The notes: generated by a model from the sequence alone, not told the origin. A stretch of DNA of 64,000 nt from Citrobacter amalonaticus (GCF_018252635.1 NZ_JAGTXM010000003.1:434001-498000), one strand, 5' to 3'. Counted from the first letter of the stretch, positions 1-12,565 are shown. Made by a program: numbers and translations.

Positions 1-147
1 GGCCTGCATAGATGCTTTACGTAGGCCCGATAAGCGAAAAGCGCCTTATCCGGCCTGCATAGATGCTTTACCGTAGGCCCGGTAAGCGAAGCGCCTTATC
101 CGGCCTACATAGATGCTTTACGTAGGCCCGATAAGCGAAGCGCCATC
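1..147. repeat. BIME: three tandem REP-like units
   Basis: Three near-identical units of about 50 bp start at roughly 1, 52 and 102. Each has the REP signature GTAGGCCCGATAAGCGAAGC followed by GCGCCTTATC, joined by the spacer CATAGATGCTTTA. Units differ by single-base changes and small indels. The array lies just downstream of the cyuA stop codon, as expected for BIMEs at the 3' end of transcripts. It may continue beyond the window edge. Confidence 0.85.
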
Positions 148-153
148 GGGCAC

Positions 154-1479
154 TCAGCCATCCAGTGAATATGCTTTACGGGCCATGATCTCGATGATCT
201 GCTTGTCCGTTTGCTGCATTGAATGGCAAGCCAGCGCGCACAGGTTGACAATAGATTGTTCCACATTGTGCGCAACAATCCCCTCGTTACCCGTAACCGC
301 CGTATTGTCCAGCGCCATCAAGACCGCCTTCCACGCCGCAGAAGCACTGGTAGAGACTTTCATCGCACAACTGTTGGATGCCCCGTCGCAAATCATTCCG
401 CTGACATCGCCAATCATGCTGCTGATCGCCATCGAAATCGTACTGTAGCGCCCTTCGTCCACCAGCCAGGCCATCCCTGCCGCGGCCCCCATCGCAGCGG
501 TCGTTGCCGCACACAGCGCCGACAGACGCGGGAGCTGATGATGTATATAGATAGCACTCAGATGGGAAAGCATCAGCGCACGCGCCAGTTTCTCGTCGTC
601 CGCGCCAAAGTGCTCGGCGACAACCATCACCGGTACCGTGGCGGTGATCCCCTGATTGCCTGAGCCGGAGTTGCTCATGGCAGGCAGCGTCGCACCGCCC
701 ATGCGCGCATCCGACGCCGCGCTGGTGCGGATGAGGATTGCCGTCGAGAGATCGTTTGCCAGCAGACCGCGTGCGCACTGCTTTTCCAGCGTCGCGCCAA
801 TGTGTAGCCCCCAGTTTCCCCGTAACCCTTCCTGTGACAGCGCGCCGTTGAGTCGGGCAGCGTCAAGAATAAAACGAATAGCATCGAACGGTACGGTATT
901 CACAAACGCCAGAATCTCTTCCAGCGAGGTTTCAGAGAGCACCGCCAGCGGCGATTCCTGCGCCTCATCGCCCGCGTTCGCTTGCTGAGTAAACGTCACG
1001 CCGGTATGGGTTTCGATCCGCACAATGTGGGTATGGCCGCCGACAATAGTGACGCACGCCCAGCCGTCATGGCTATAGACTTTCGCCCGGGAAAACAGGA
1101 TGTCATCACAGGGTTGCTGCAACATCACCGATACCTTGCCGGCTTTCAGCATCGCCTTCGCATCGGCAATGGCCTGCGCGGAGGCATCTTTCAGCACCTC
1201 CAGTCCGGCATTCGCATCCCCACCCAGCGCCCCCAGCGCAGCGGCGATTGGCAACCCAACCATACCGGTTCCCGGCACCGTTACCCCCAATCCGTTTTTC
1301 ATCAGATTGGGCGAGACCCAGGCATCAATACGTTCCACCGTGCCATTCAGTTCAGCGGCCGCAACCGCTGCCGCCAGTGCCAGGGAGATCGGCTCCGTAC
1401 AACCTAAAGCCGGTTTCACCTCTTCCTGTACTGCGCGGATGAAACGCGACCACAACGGATTTTTTATCTTCTCAGACAT
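154..1479 (-). CDS. cyuA: CyuA, L-cysteine desulfidase (YhaM)
   Basis: 441 residues, close to the 436 of E. coli YhaM. The enzyme converts L-cysteine to pyruvate, ammonia and sulfide with a [4Fe-4S] cluster, in the cytoplasm under anaerobic conditions. Cys27 in the GCTEPI motif, Cys323, and Cys364/Cys371 in ICDGASNSC are candidate cluster ligands of the family. The gene follows cyuP by 21 bp on the same strand, so transporter and enzyme form one transcription unit. The last residues (AYSLDG) differ from E. coli as I recall it, and the stop lies right beside the BIME. Identification by whole-protein resemblance is strong. Confidence 0.93.
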   Translation of the reverse strand: MSEKIKNPLWSRFIRAVQEEVKPALGCTEPISLALAAAVAAAELNGTVERIDAWVSPNLMKNGLGVTVPGTGMVGLPIAAALGALGGDANAGLEVLKDASAQAIADAKAMLKAGKVSVMLQQPCDDILFSRAKVYSHDGWACVTIVGGHTHIVRIETHTGVTFTQQANAGDEAQESPLAVLSETSLEEILAFVNTVPFDAIRFILDAARLNGALSQEGLRGNWGLHIGATLEKQCARGLLANDLSTAILIRTSAASDARMGGATLPAMSNSGSGNQGITATVPVMVVAEHFGADDEKLARALMLSHLSAIYIHHQLPRLSALCAATTAAMGAAAGMAWLVDEGRYSTISMAISSMIGDVSGMICDGASNSCAMKVSTSASAAWKAVLMALDNTAVTGNEGIVAHNVEQSIVNLCALACHSMQQTDKQIIEIMARKAYSLDG

Positions 1480-1500
1480 AACAACAACCTTCAGGATAAA

Positions 1501-2847
1501 TCAGGAAAAAGCGAGGAACGGAGATACGCACAGCAGCAAACCGGTGACGATAATCAGATACAGCGACGCCCCTTTGTATTTGTGCAGCGCAGGCACTTTG
1601 TAGACCAGCCAGGCGGGGATCAAACATCCCACCATGCCGAATATGGGACTACAAATCGACGTAAAACTCAGAACCGGCGCGTTGAGCACGATAGCGCTCC
1701 AGGCCAGTAAAATGGCAAACAGCATGATGCCGCGCTGTACCAGCGTTTCATTGATCTTCTCAGCCGGCAGTTTGCGACGCAGAATGTTCATCACAATCCC
1801 CTGCGTTGCTTCGCGGAAACCTAAGTAGACGCCAAAGAACGCGGTCATCACGGCGAAAATGTTCAGGATGACGCTCACGATTTTCACCCAACCGGCGCCT
1901 GCGCCGCTGATGAACTGTGCGGCAATCGCCAGCGCGGAGATATTCTGCTCATAGGCTTTAACCGCTTCATCGTGTCCCATTGCCAGCGTAAAGGAGACGG
2001 CGTAGAAGAAGACGGTAACAAACAAAATGCCGAAGGCAATGTTCATGGCGCGTAGCGCTTTATGACGTGCTACCTCGACGGATTTCTCACGGGAGCGGTA
2101 GGAAATTACCATCGGGCTCAGGGTCTGGATAAACAGGATCGAGGTCAGGGTAAACGGCAGCGTGATAATCGCGTTCTTCACCAGCAGCGCCATCGGCGGC
2201 AACGCGCCAATATTGTACAGATGCCACATGCCAACCATCGAGACCCCCAGCGCCGCCACGACCAGCAGTTTGGTCAGCACCATACCGGTAGAGATTTTGA
2301 ACAACAGTTTCTCACCGCGTGAAGAGATAGCCACGAGAATGCAGATCAGCACCAGGCCATAGAACGGGTTATCGGATAGCAGTCCTTCTGTCACACCAAA
2401 AGTATGCAAATAGGAAGCGCTGTCGTTGGTGATAGCCGTGGAATAGACGAACATCCAGATGACCAGCATCACGAAGTACAGCGCGCCTAACAGGATGCCC
2501 CAGTTTTTCCCCAGATACCCGCTGATGACGCTGGGATAGTCTTTACATTCCGGGGATTCCGCCAGCGTATTGATAAACAAACGCTGAAACAGATACATGG
2601 CGGGATAACCAATAATCGATGAGAGCAAGAAGACCCACAGTCCCATCAAACCGACCTGAACCGGGAGAAAAACAATCCCTGCGCCAATCGCCATCCCGAT
2701 ACTCATAATGACCCAACCGGTGTCGGTGCTATCGAATTTAATCGCTTCCCGCCACTCACTCTCTGTCATTCCAGCCCGGCGCGCTGGGGCGCTGGCGTCG
2801 AGAATGACGCTACTGTTCGTTGCCGTTTCCATAAAATTCTCGCTCAT
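1501..2847 (-). CDS. cyuP: CyuP, L-cysteine/serine transporter of the HAAAP family (YhaO)
   Basis: 448 residues with about eleven hydrophobic segments after a roughly 45-residue hydrophilic N-terminus. The family signature GAGIVFLPVQVG near residues 55-70 marks the HAAAP (serine/threonine permease) family of proton or sodium symporters, the same family as TdcC in this window. It sits upstream of cyuA and is likely co-transcribed, bringing cysteine in for CyuA. In E. coli the pair is activated by the Lrp-type regulator CyuR, which is not in this window. Confidence 0.92.
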   Translation of the reverse strand: MSENFMETATNSSVILDASAPARRAGMTESEWREAIKFDSTDTGWVIMSIGMAIGAGIVFLPVQVGLMGLWVFLLSSIIGYPAMYLFQRLFINTLAESPECKDYPSVISGYLGKNWGILLGALYFVMLVIWMFVYSTAITNDSASYLHTFGVTEGLLSDNPFYGLVLICILVAISSRGEKLLFKISTGMVLTKLLVVAALGVSMVGMWHLYNIGALPPMALLVKNAIITLPFTLTSILFIQTLSPMVISYRSREKSVEVARHKALRAMNIAFGILFVTVFFYAVSFTLAMGHDEAVKAYEQNISALAIAAQFISGAGAGWVKIVSVILNIFAVMTAFFGVYLGFREATQGIVMNILRRKLPAEKINETLVQRGIMLFAILLAWSAIVLNAPVLSFTSICSPIFGMVGCLIPAWLVYKVPALHKYKGASLYLIIVTGLLLCVSPFLAFS

Positions 2848-3062
2848 TGTGTAGGGTATATTTTTATTTTTTGTCGTGCCGCATCAAGGCGATACGCGGT
2901 ACGGGGTATGCAGGCGAGTCATTAGAATGGAAAAAAGCATACGCTCAGGCGCAGAGAAAAACGTCACAAAATATCCCTGATATTTTCTATAAGTTAAGAA
3001 ATATTTTCTATTAAAAAGCATTGTTGTGTTATTTTTTTCTAATATTGAAGAAGATCACAACA
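2848..3062 (-). promoter_or_regulatory. cyuPA promoter region with a 21-bp-spaced direct repeat
   Basis: AT-rich stretch between the tdcG terminator and cyuP. The 11-mer ATATTTTCTAT occurs at 2980-2990 and again at 3001-3011, exactly 21 bp or two helical turns apart, which would suit a dimeric or octameric activator on one face of the DNA. The location fits a CyuR operator, but I cannot confirm the motif. No clear -10/-35 pair was assigned. Confidence 0.45.
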
Positions 3063-3088
3063 AAAAAGCACACCGAAGTGTGCTTTTT
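3063..3088. terminator. Rho-independent terminator after tdcG
   Basis: Perfect 11-bp stem AAAAAGCACAC/GTGTGCTTTTT with a CGAA loop (TTCG on the minus strand). On the minus strand it ends in a T-run, so it should stop the tdc transcript before the cyuP promoter. It is symmetric enough to work in both directions. Confidence 0.85.
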
Positions 3089-3094
3089 GATGGC

Positions 3095-3187
3095 TGACGA
3101 TGGACGAAATGCCCGATGGCGCAGGCTTACCGGGTCTACGAACGATGAACATTTAGGCCGGATAAGGCGACAGCCGTCATCCGGCAA
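3095..3187. repeat. REP elements downstream of tdcG
   Basis: Two inverted REP-like sequences: CCCGATGGCGCAGGCTTACC near 3112 and GGCCGGATAAGGCGACAGCC near 3154, the latter followed by GTCATCCGGCAAGC. Together they make a small BIME between the tdcG stop codon and its terminator. Confidence 0.75.
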
Positions 3188-3202
3188 GCTTTCTGGCGTT
3201 CG

Positions 3203-4567
3203 CTAACTGCACACCACTTTGATAGCCAGGCCGCCGCGCGACGTTTCGCGGTACTTATCGTTCATGTCCTTACCCGTCTCGTACATAGTTTCGATGACCT
3301 TATCCAGTGAGACACGCGGCTCGGAAGTACGACGCAGTGCCATACGTGCGGCGTTGACCGCTTTGACTGCGTTGATCGCATTACGCTCAATACACGGGAT
3401 CTGAACCTGTCCTGCCACCGGGTCGCAGGTTAAGCCGAGGTTGTGCTCCATGGCGATTTCGGCCGCGATGCAAACCTGCGCCGGGCTACCGCCCAACAGT
3501 TCAGTCAATCCTGCTGCCGCCATGGAACAGGCCACACCGATTTCCCCCTGACAACCTACTTCCGCCCCGGAAATTGACGCATTCATTTTGTACAGCGCAC
3601 CAATGGCCCCGGCCGCCAGCAGATAGCGGGCAATCGAATTGGCATTCACCGGACGCCGGAATTTATCGTAATAGGCGAGTACCGCCGGAATAATACCGCA
3701 TGCGCCGTTGGTTGGCGCCGTCACCACGCGTCCGCCCGCCGCATTCTCTTCACTGACTGCAAGCGCAAACATGTTAATCCAGTCGATGACGTTCATCGGA
3801 TCGCTGGAGAGGCTGTCACTAGAGACCAGCAGACGACGTAACGCCACCGCACGGCGTGGCACATTCAGCGGACCAGGTAAGACGCCTTCGGTATTCATTC
3901 CGCGTTCGATACCAGCGTGCATCACTTCCCAGATATGAGCAAATCCGGCATCAATCTCCGCCTTGCTGCGCAGCGCCAGCTCGTTTTGCATCATCAGTCC
4001 GGAGACCGAAAGGCCATTGCGCTCACACAGTTTCAGCAGTTCGCTGGCGGAATGAAAATCATAAGGAACCGGTGTTTCCACGTCATGCGCCTGACCAAAG
4101 CGCTCTTCCTCCACGATAAACCCGCCACCAATCGAGTAATAGGTTTTACATAGCAGCGTCTCCTGGTTTTCCCAGGCAGTGATCCGCATACCATTTTCAT
4201 GCCGTGGCAGCGTTTCATCATGAAAAATAATACTGTCGGTCATCGGAAAATCAACGACATGCGTACCTTCCGCCACCGGCAAACGGCCAGTACGGACCAC
4301 CTCGTCAATAAACGCGGGGATAGCGTCAATGTTGACGCTTTGCGGGCTGTTTCCGGCCAGCCCCATCATAATGGCGGTATCAGTCGCATGGCCTTTTCCG
4401 GTCAGCGACAGTGAACCATACAGATCAACCGACATGCGCGTCGTGCGCGATAAGCGTCCACTGCTGACCAGTTGATCGATAAACCGTTTTCCTGCATTCA
4501 TTGGCCCTACGGTATGGGAGCTTGATGGACCAATGCCAGGTTTGAAAATATCGAATGCGCTAATCAT
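3203..4567 (-). CDS. tdcG: TdcG, L-serine dehydratase (iron-sulfur type)
   Basis: 454 residues, the E. coli length. It deaminates L-serine to pyruvate with an oxygen-labile [4Fe-4S] cluster. The family N-terminal motif [11 protein letters not shown] is at residues 15-25. Cysteines in [17 protein letters not shown] and LTCDPV are where the family carries cluster ligands. It is the last gene of the tdc operon here. In E. coli tdcF (RidA family) lies between tdcE and tdcG; here only 84 bp separate them, so tdcF is absent. Confidence 0.95.
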   Translation of the reverse strand: MISAFDIFKPGIGPSSSHTVGPMNAGKRFIDQLVSSGRLSRTTRMSVDLYGSLSLTGKGHATDTAIMMGLAGNSPQSVNIDAIPAFIDEVVRTGRLPVAEGTHVVDFPMTDSIIFHDETLPRHENGMRITAWENQETLLCKTYYSIGGGFIVEEERFGQAHDVETPVPYDFHSASELLKLCERNGLSVSGLMMQNELALRSKAEIDAGFAHIWEVMHAGIERGMNTEGVLPGPLNVPRRAVALRRLLVSSDSLSSDPMNVIDWINMFALAVSEENAAGGRVVTAPTNGACGIIPAVLAYYDKFRRPVNANSIARYLLAAGAIGALYKMNASISGAEVGCQGEIGVACSMAAAGLTELLGGSPAQVCIAAEIAMEHNLGLTCDPVAGQVQIPCIERNAINAVKAVNAARMALRRTSEPRVSLDKVIETMYETGKDMNDKYRETSRGGLAIKVVCS

Positions 4568-4619
4568 TTTTAGACCCTCGGACTCGTTCAGTGGAGCCAG
4601 GTTTTCATACGCCTAGTGC

Positions 4620-4647
4620 ATCGGGGCGATCATCAGACCGCCCCGAT
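4620..4647. other. Hairpin in the tdcE-tdcG junction
   Basis: Perfect 9-bp inverted repeat ATCGGGGCG/CGCCCCGAT with a 10-nt loop, starting 5 nt past the tdcE stop codon. There is no T-run after it on the minus strand, so it is more likely an mRNA-stabilising or processing hairpin than a full terminator. It sits at the point where tdcF is missing. Confidence 0.6.
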
Positions 4648-4651
4648 AACG

Positions 4652-6946
4652 TTACATCGCCTGGGTGAAAGTACGCGAAATGACGTCCTGCTGCTGCTCG
4701 CGGGTAAGCGCGTTGAAGCGCACAGCGTAGCCGGAGACGCGGATCGTCAGGTTCGGATAGTTTTCCGGATGTTCAATGGCATCCAGTAACATCTCCTTGT
4801 TCATTACGTTGACGTTCAGGTGCTGACCACCTTCCACATGCGCTTCATGGTGGAAATAACCATCCAGCAACCCGACCAGGTTGGTTTTCCGCACCGGATC
4901 CTCTTTGCCGAGTGCAGCGGGTACAATCGAGAAGGTGTATGAAATCCCGTCCTTCGCGTAGGTGAACGGCAGTTTCGCCACGGAAGTCAGCGAGGCGACA
5001 GCGCCTTTGCGGTCACGCCCGTGCATCGGGTTAGCGCCCGGCGCGAATGGCGTTCCGGCGCGGCGTCCGTCCGGGGTATTGCCGGTTTTCTGTCCGTACA
5101 CCACGTTGGAGGTGATAGTCAGAATCGACTGCGTCGGTACCGCGTTCCGGTAGGTCGGCAACACTTTAATTTTCTTCATAAAGCGTTCAACCAGATCGCA
5201 GGCGATACTGTCCACGCGCTCGTCGTTATTCCCGTACTGCGGATATTCCCCTTCAATTACAAAATCGACCGCCAGTCCGTTGTGGTCGCGCACCGGTTTC
5301 ACCGTCGCGTACTTGATTGCAGAGAGCGAATCCGCCGCTACCGACAGCCCGGCAATCCCGCACGCCATCGTGCGATAGACGTCGCGATCGTGCAGCGCCA
5401 TCAGCGATGCTTCGTAGCTGTACTTGTCGTGCATGTAGTGGATGATGTTCAGCGCACTGATGTACTGCACCGCCAGCCAGTCCATAAAGTGATCCAGACT
5501 GTCCATCACCGTATCGTAGTCAAGCACGTCGTCCAGCAACGGCGCGGTTTTCGGACCCACCTGGATTTTCAGCTTCTCATCCACACCACCATTGATCGCG
5601 TACAGCAGCGTTTTGGCGAGGTTGGCGCGCGCACCGAAGAACTGCATCTGCTTGCCGATCACCATCGGGCTCACGCAGCAGGCGATCGCGTAGTCGTCGC
5701 TGTTGAAGTCGGTCCGCATCAGATCGTCGTTTTCATATTGCAGCGACGAGGTGACGATAGAGACCTGTGCGGCATACTTTTTAAACGCGACTGGCAACGC
5801 TTCTGACCACAGCACGGTGAGGTTTGGCTCCGGTGCCGGTCCCATCGTGTGTAGCGTATGCAAATAACGGAAGGCGTTTTTGGTCACCAGCGTGCGGCCA
5901 TCCAGCCCCATCCCGCCGATGACTTCGGTCGCCCAGATCGGGTCACCGGAGAACAGCGTGTCAAACTCCGGCGTACGCAGGAAACGCACCATCCGGATCT
6001 TCATGATGAAGTGGTCGATCAACTCCTGGGCCTGTTGCTCTGTCAGGATCCCGGCATTGAAGTCGCGCTCAATGTAGATATCGAGGAACGATGCGGTGCG
6101 GCCCAGCGACATCGCGCCGCCGTTTTGCGATTTCACCGCCGCCAGATAGGCAAAGTAGACCCACTGCACCGCCTCCTGCGCGTTACGTGCCGGGCGAGAG
6201 ATATCGCAACCATATTTCGCCGCCATCTCCTGCATTTGCAGCAACGCGCGACGGTGCTCCGCCAGTTCTTCACGCAGGCGGATCGTGGCTTCCAGATTTT
6301 GTCCCCACTCCAGATTTGACTGGAGATCGGCAAACTGCAGTTCACGCTCACGCACCAGATAGCGGATGCCATACAGCGCCACGCGGCGGTAATCGCCGAT
6401 AATGCGCCCACGACCGTAGCCGTCCGGCAAACCGGTCAACACACCGGATTTACGGCAGCGCAGCATGTCCGGAGAATAGGCGTCAAAAACGCCCTGGTTG
6501 TGGGTCTTACGCAGTTCAGTGAACAGATACTCGAAGTTCGGATCCATCTCACGGTCATAAGCATCGAACGAGCTTTTGATCATGTTGACGCCGCCAAACG
6601 GATGCAGCGCGCGCTTCAGCGGTTTATCCGTTTGCAGACCGACAATCTTCTCCAGCTCTTGCTCGATATAACCCGCATCGTGCGCGGTAATGGTGGTCGC
6701 AATATTGGTATCAAAATCGACCGGCGCATGGGTCGCGTTTTCGATACGAATGCCCGCCATCACCTTTTCCCATAATGCCGTGGTCGCAGGCGTTGCATCA
6801 GCCAGAAAGGATTCATCCCCTTCATAAGGCGTATAGTTGTGCTGAATAAAATCACGGACATTAATTTCTTCTTTCCAGTCCGTACCTTTAAAGCCAAGCC
6901 ATGCTTCGGCATACAGCATATCGCTGGTATCGATATCTACCTTCAT
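4652..6946 (-). CDS. tdcE: TdcE, 2-ketobutyrate/pyruvate formate-lyase
   Basis: 764 residues, as in E. coli. Glycyl-radical enzyme that cleaves 2-ketobutyrate (from threonine via TdcB) or pyruvate with CoA to propionyl- or acetyl-CoA plus formate. The C-terminal radical site RVSGYAVRF places the radical glycine at residue 739. The paired catalytic cysteines are in IACCVSP, near residues 422-423. It needs a PFL-activating enzyme encoded elsewhere. It follows tdcD by 33 bp in the operon. Confidence 0.96.
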   Translation of the reverse strand: MKVDIDTSDMLYAEAWLGFKGTDWKEEINVRDFIQHNYTPYEGDESFLADATPATTALWEKVMAGIRIENATHAPVDFDTNIATTITAHDAGYIEQELEKIVGLQTDKPLKRALHPFGGVNMIKSSFDAYDREMDPNFEYLFTELRKTHNQGVFDAYSPDMLRCRKSGVLTGLPDGYGRGRIIGDYRRVALYGIRYLVRERELQFADLQSNLEWGQNLEATIRLREELAEHRRALLQMQEMAAKYGCDISRPARNAQEAVQWVYFAYLAAVKSQNGGAMSLGRTASFLDIYIERDFNAGILTEQQAQELIDHFIMKIRMVRFLRTPEFDTLFSGDPIWATEVIGGMGLDGRTLVTKNAFRYLHTLHTMGPAPEPNLTVLWSEALPVAFKKYAAQVSIVTSSLQYENDDLMRTDFNSDDYAIACCVSPMVIGKQMQFFGARANLAKTLLYAINGGVDEKLKIQVGPKTAPLLDDVLDYDTVMDSLDHFMDWLAVQYISALNIIHYMHDKYSYEASLMALHDRDVYRTMACGIAGLSVAADSLSAIKYATVKPVRDHNGLAVDFVIEGEYPQYGNNDERVDSIACDLVERFMKKIKVLPTYRNAVPTQSILTITSNVVYGQKTGNTPDGRRAGTPFAPGANPMHGRDRKGAVASLTSVAKLPFTYAKDGISYTFSIVPAALGKEDPVRKTNLVGLLDGYFHHEAHVEGGQHLNVNVMNKEMLLDAIEHPENYPNLTIRVSGYAVRFNALTREQQQDVISRTFTQAM

Positions 6947-6979
6947 GAAAAATAATCTCTCTACAGAACAACAAATAAA

Positions 6980-8188
6980 TTAGGCGTATTCCACGGCTGC
7001 GTTAATGCGGCCTAATTGAATCGCATCGAGCGCAATCATTTTTTCTTCGTTCGTCGGGATCACGGCGCAAATAACCCGGGTATCGTGAGCGGAAATAATG
7101 CGCTCGCCATGAGAATTCGACAGGCTATTTCTATCGCTGTCGATAATCACCCCTAATACCGCCAGATGCTCAACCACCAGACGACGAATTAATACCGAGT
7201 TCTCACCAATACCGCCGGTAAAAATAATGCCGTCCAGACGATGCAATGAAGCGGCATGCCCGGCAATATGACGGGCAATACGGTGAACAAAGGTTTTAAT
7301 CGCCAGTTGTGCGCGCTCGTGTCCTTCATGCCAGGCTTTTTCCAGCACCCTTAAGTCGGACGACAGGCCAGAAATTCCGAGCAAACCGGATTCTTTATTC
7401 ACTACTCGCTCCAGATCGCTCAGCGTCTGATGGGTTTCGCTGGCGACCCACGCCATCGCGCCGAAGTCCACGTCACCGCTGCGCGTCCCCATCATCAGCC
7501 CTTCAAGCGGTGTCATCCCCATTGAGGTGTCAACGCTGTGGCCATTACGGACGGCGCAAATTGACGCACCATTGCCAAGGTGGGCAATCACCAGGCCAGA
7601 ATCCTGTTCGGACAGTGTTAGTAGCTCATGGGCACGTTGAGAAACATAGCGGTGCGACGTTCCGTGGAAACCGTAGCGCCGCACGCCCAGTTCTTCGAAA
7701 TACTTCCACGGCAGACCATACAGGTAAGCTTCTGGCGCCATGGTCTGGTGGAAGCTGGTATCAAATACCGCCACCTGTGTGACGCCGGGGAACAGATGCT
7801 GTGCGGATTCAATCCCACTCAGATTCGCGTAATTATGTAACGGCGCCAGTGGTGAAACACGGCGAATATTGTCAATGACCTCATCAGTAATAATCGCGGA
7901 CTCAGTAAAGATATTTCCACCGTGGGCAATACGGTGGCCAATTAAGGCCACGCTGTCATTTAAATTGCGTTTTTCCAGTTCAAAAGCAATCGCCTTTAAT
8001 GCGCCTTCGTAGCTGTGGTGAGCCAGTGTGACTGGCTCACCTCCATTTACCGATAAGAACGCATTTTCCGAATTAATACCATCCGCAATACCCGCCATTA
8101 AGACGTCGCAGTTATTTGCATCCAGTACTGAAAACTTAATTGAAGACGATCCGCAATTAATCACCAGAACTATCGGAAACTCATTCAT
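6980..8188 (-). CDS. tdcD: TdcD, propionate kinase
   Basis: 402 residues, acetate-kinase family (ASKHA fold). It converts propionyl phosphate and ADP to propionate and ATP, the energy-yielding last step of threonine fermentation. Seen: the N-terminal phosphate motif [15 protein letters not shown], the family motif [14 protein letters not shown], the substrate strand DTSFHQTM, and AHLGNGAS. Spaced 31 bp downstream of tdcC. Confidence 0.96.
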   Translation of the reverse strand: MNEFPIVLVINCGSSSIKFSVLDANNCDVLMAGIADGINSENAFLSVNGGEPVTLAHHSYEGALKAIAFELEKRNLNDSVALIGHRIAHGGNIFTESAIITDEVIDNIRRVSPLAPLHNYANLSGIESAQHLFPGVTQVAVFDTSFHQTMAPEAYLYGLPWKYFEELGVRRYGFHGTSHRYVSQRAHELLTLSEQDSGLVIAHLGNGASICAVRNGHSVDTSMGMTPLEGLMMGTRSGDVDFGAMAWVASETHQTLSDLERVVNKESGLLGISGLSSDLRVLEKAWHEGHERAQLAIKTFVHRIARHIAGHAASLHRLDGIIFTGGIGENSVLIRRLVVEHLAVLGVIIDSDRNSLSNSHGERIISAHDTRVICAVIPTNEEKMIALDAIQLGRINAAVEYA

Positions 8189-8219
8189 TTCACTACTCCG
8201 CTCATCCTGAGCTTAAGGA

Positions 8220-9554
<1,335 letters not shown>

Positions 9555-9585
9555 CTATCCTCAACGAAGAGATTAATAACCGGAT

Positions 9586-10575
9586 TTACGCGTCTGCTAA
9601 ACCCGTAATTTGCGATACACGAGAAAGATCGATATTGCCGCCAGAAATAATGCTGACCGTTTTTCTGTTCTGGATATAGCCATCTAATTTCCCGCTTAAT
9701 AAAGCAGCACATGCCAGTGCACCGGCACCTTCTGTCACCACTTTGTTGCGTTGAATTAAAGCAATCATGCTGTTACGAATTTCGTCTTCGCTGACCAGGA
9801 CAATGTCATCCACTAATTCACGCACAATTTCGTAAGTTAATTGACCCGGGCGGGAAACATCGCAACCATCCGCCAGGGTGCCGGTCGTTCGGTGCGTGGT
9901 TATTTCTCCAGCCTGATAAGAGGCCGCCATGCCGTGTACGTTTTCAGACTGCACGCCAATCACTTTAATGGTCGGGTTAATAGATTTAATGGCAATAGCA
10001 ATACCGGCAATTAAGCCACCGCCACCGATGGGAACGATCACGTTATCGACATCATACAGGTCTTCCATAATTTCCAGACCGATGGTGCCCTGTCCGGCAA
10101 TGACTTTCGGATCGTCATACGGTGGAATAAAAATACGCCCTTCCATTTCGACAATCTCACTAACCTTGGCGATGGTGTCGTTGAAGTTATCGCCGTGCAG
10201 CACGACCTCCGCGGAGTAGTCGCAGGTCGCGGCCACTTTCGATTTCGGCGCGCCCTTCGGCATCACCACTTTGCCATCAATGCCCAGCATCGCGCAGGAG
10301 AGAGAAACCCCTTGAGCGTGGTTACCCGCTGAACAAGCGACAACGCCTTTGCGTTTTTCCGCATCCGTTAATGAACTGAGTTTGTTAAAGGCGCCACGAA
10401 TTTTAAATGAGCCGGTACGCTGCATGTTTTCAAACTTAAGGAATATTTCCCCTTTGCATCGCTCACTAAAATAATTAGAGCGAGGCATGCCTGTTTTATA
10501 TATTTTCCCCGCCAGTCTTTTTTTTGCTTCGAGGATATCTTCAATGGCAACCGGGAGATCGTAAGTAATGTGCAT
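9586..10575 (-). CDS. tdcB: TdcB, catabolic threonine dehydratase
   Basis: 329 residues, E. coli length. PLP enzyme that deaminates L-threonine to 2-ketobutyrate and ammonia; the family is AMP-activated. The PLP lysine is Lys58 in [10 protein letters not shown], and the glycine-rich phosphate-binding loop is IGGGGLIAG. Unlike biosynthetic IlvA it lacks the C-terminal ACT-like domains. First enzyme gene of the operon, 99 bp after tdcA. Confidence 0.97.
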   Translation of the reverse strand: MHITYDLPVAIEDILEAKKRLAGKIYKTGMPRSNYFSERCKGEIFLKFENMQRTGSFKIRGAFNKLSSLTDAEKRKGVVACSAGNHAQGVSLSCAMLGIDGKVVMPKGAPKSKVAATCDYSAEVVLHGDNFNDTIAKVSEIVEMEGRIFIPPYDDPKVIAGQGTIGLEIMEDLYDVDNVIVPIGGGGLIAGIAIAIKSINPTIKVIGVQSENVHGMAASYQAGEITTHRTTGTLADGCDVSRPGQLTYEIVRELVDDIVLVSEDEIRNSMIALIQRNKVVTEGAGALACAALLSGKLDGYIQNRKTVSIISGGNIDLSRVSQITGLADA

Positions 10576-10674
10576 TGTAACCTCTTACCTGATAGTAAAG
10601 TAATAGATAGCCGTAACCAACGTCTAATATTAAGAACGATGGTATGAATTGAGGATTAAATTAAATTTAATCGG

Positions 10675-11613
10675 TTAGTTAATTTCAATTAATTGCTTTC
10701 GTCTGCAACCCTTATAGGATGAATATTCTTTGGCTAATTCAACCAAAACAGAAGCTGCTTTTTTAATACGATAATTTTTTGACCATATCGCGGCATAACG
10801 CGCAATGGGTAATGATTCTTCTACAGGGAGAGTAATAAACTGGTTGGACCCAAAGGGTGCCGTCATGTCACATGGGATAACGGTCAGAAAATTGGCATTG
10901 AGAACAAGATTATAAATGGTGACAACCGAGTCGGTTTTAACGATGTTTTCAATGCTAATGCCATTTCTTTGCAGGGTAGTAAGGAGTTCGCTGTAGTAGC
11001 CCATATTGGTTTGTGGCAACACCCACTGTTCGTTTTGTAACGATTCCAGTGTGGTGGTGCCGGTGCATGTTCGGGACTTATTCGCCACCAGAACAAACTC
11101 TGACTCAAAGAGCGGCTCGACGTGAAGATCCTGCAATTTCATTTCATCGCTGAGAGTGCCGATAGCAAAGTCCAGCCGCCCATCACGAATCGCCGGCAGG
11201 AATGAGGAGAGCTGCGCCTCATACATGGAGACCTGTGATTTTGGGTAGACCTCTTTGAACTTCTGAATCATATCGGACATAAAGGTAAAGCCAATAAGCG
11301 AAGGAAACCCGAATGAGATATCAACTACCGTGTTGTCGGTCATGCTGTTCATCTCATTCACCATGTTTTTCATCTCACGGGTGATGGACTCGGACCAGGA
11401 GAGTAAAACCTGCCCGGCATGGGTTAAGGTGACACCGGTATTTTTCCGCACCACCAACTCAACGCCGAAATAACCTTCAATATCGTTAATGATTTTACTG
11501 ACTGCCGGTTGAGTTAATCCTAATTCTTTTGCAGCAGAACCGATAGAACCACTTCTGATCACTTCCTGAAAGACCACCAGTTGCTGTGTTTTAGGGAGAG
11601 CAAACGTATTCAT
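10675..11613 (-). CDS. tdcA: TdcA, LysR-type activator of the tdc operon
   Basis: 312 residues from the ATG at 11611-11613. This start gives the E. coli length and begins MNTFALPKTQQLVVFQEV. A longer in-frame ATG at 11691 would add 26 residues and run through the CRP-like site, so it is rejected. The winged-helix domain covers about residues 8-65 (GSIGSAAKELGLTQPAVSK) and the co-inducer domain the rest. As first gene it autoactivates tdcABCDEG. E. coli also has a divergent tdcR upstream; no such gene is visible here. Confidence 0.94.
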   Translation of the reverse strand: MNTFALPKTQQLVVFQEVIRSGSIGSAAKELGLTQPAVSKIINDIEGYFGVELVVRKNTGVTLTHAGQVLLSWSESITREMKNMVNEMNSMTDNTVVDISFGFPSLIGFTFMSDMIQKFKEVYPKSQVSMYEAQLSSFLPAIRDGRLDFAIGTLSDEMKLQDLHVEPLFESEFVLVANKSRTCTGTTTLESLQNEQWVLPQTNMGYYSELLTTLQRNGISIENIVKTDSVVTIYNLVLNANFLTVIPCDMTAPFGSNQFITLPVEESLPIARYAAIWSKNYRIKKAASVLVELAKEYSSYKGCRRKQLIEIN

Positions 11614-11673
11614 ATCGACCTGCGTTAATAAGTTTGTTGACGGCGTGGAGTGTAACAAAATACGTAGAGAAGG

Positions 11674-11695
11674 ATATGTGCGACCACTCACAAAT
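11674..11695 (-). promoter_or_regulatory. CRP-like site of the tdc promoter
   Basis: Minus-strand reading TGTGA-GTGGTC-GCACA keeps nine of the ten conserved CRP half-site bases and matches the E. coli tdcA site as I remember it. It lies 61-82 bp upstream of the tdcA ATG. It fits the known CRP dependence of tdc. Confidence 0.8.
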
Positions 11696-12215
11696 TACCT
11701 TCACCTATATTTAAAGTGGTTATTTTAAAATAAATAATTTGTTTTAATTCAACACATTACACAAAAACGATGTCACTTTAGTCTGATTTTTGTCAAAAAA
11801 ATAGGGGGGGATAACAATATTTTATGGCGATAACACACGTTATTTTTCCATCACATTTAAAAATGAGGAATGATGATATTTCAAGCAATTATCGTGCAGT
11901 TAATGGTCAATTTTATCATTAAATTTTAAAAGTAATTTATCAAATATAATTATACTCAGGACGTAAGTTGGGTTAAAAAACGTTATACATCACGTTTTTT
12001 TGCCTTATTTGTTTGTAAAGAAACATTGAATTTATCATTAATTAAATATAAGCACACAAAGAATTATCATTTACAACAATGCATTAACACTGCCATTTTC
12101 CTTTTTTACAGCGAGTAATTTTAGGTAAGATAACGTTTGCTTTTAGTTTCTATTGCCAAAATCATAACTGACAGCGTTTTGTGTCGACGCTCACAGAACA
12201 AGAAATCTCTTATTT
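11696..12215. other. AT-rich spacer upstream of tdcA
   Basis: About 520 bp, very AT-rich with many A/T tracts. In E. coli this area holds tdcR and IHF/LeuO-responsive upstream elements. I see no reading frame that resembles TdcR. A 19-codon ORF at 11870-11929 is too weakly supported to call. Likely an extended tdc control region bound by nucleoid proteins (inference). Confidence 0.5.
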
Positions 12216-12565
12216 GCGAGCAGCTCAAAACCATGCCGGATGGCGATGCTGTCGCATCTTATCCGGCCTACAGGAGCGAGTCCGACATTCGTAGGCCTGA
12301 TAAGCGAAGCGCCATCAGGCAACAGCGATACAGCTACCTATAAAAGCAAAACCCCGCCGCAGCGGGTTTTTACGTGAAAAGTGGTGAAACTGACCGATAA
12401 GCCGCTTTCTTTCCGGTATAGCGTCGTGGACAGTCATTCTGCGTGCAGCTCAAAATCATGCCGGATGGCGATGCTGTCGCATCTTATCCGGCCTACAGGA
12501 ACGAGTCCGACATTCGTAGGCCTGATAAGCGAAGCGCCATCAGGCAACAGCGATACAGCTACCTA

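Noticed and set aside
1-147. CRISPR-like array
   Set aside because: The units are REP sequences with near-identical spacers of REP type and contain internal palindromes; no unique spacers.
11870-11929. 19-codon hydrophobic ORF with a GAGGA sequence just upstream
   Set aside because: Resembles small toxic peptides in length, but such ORFs are common by chance in AT-rich DNA and there is no sign of an antitoxin RNA. Spacing of the ribosome site is poor.
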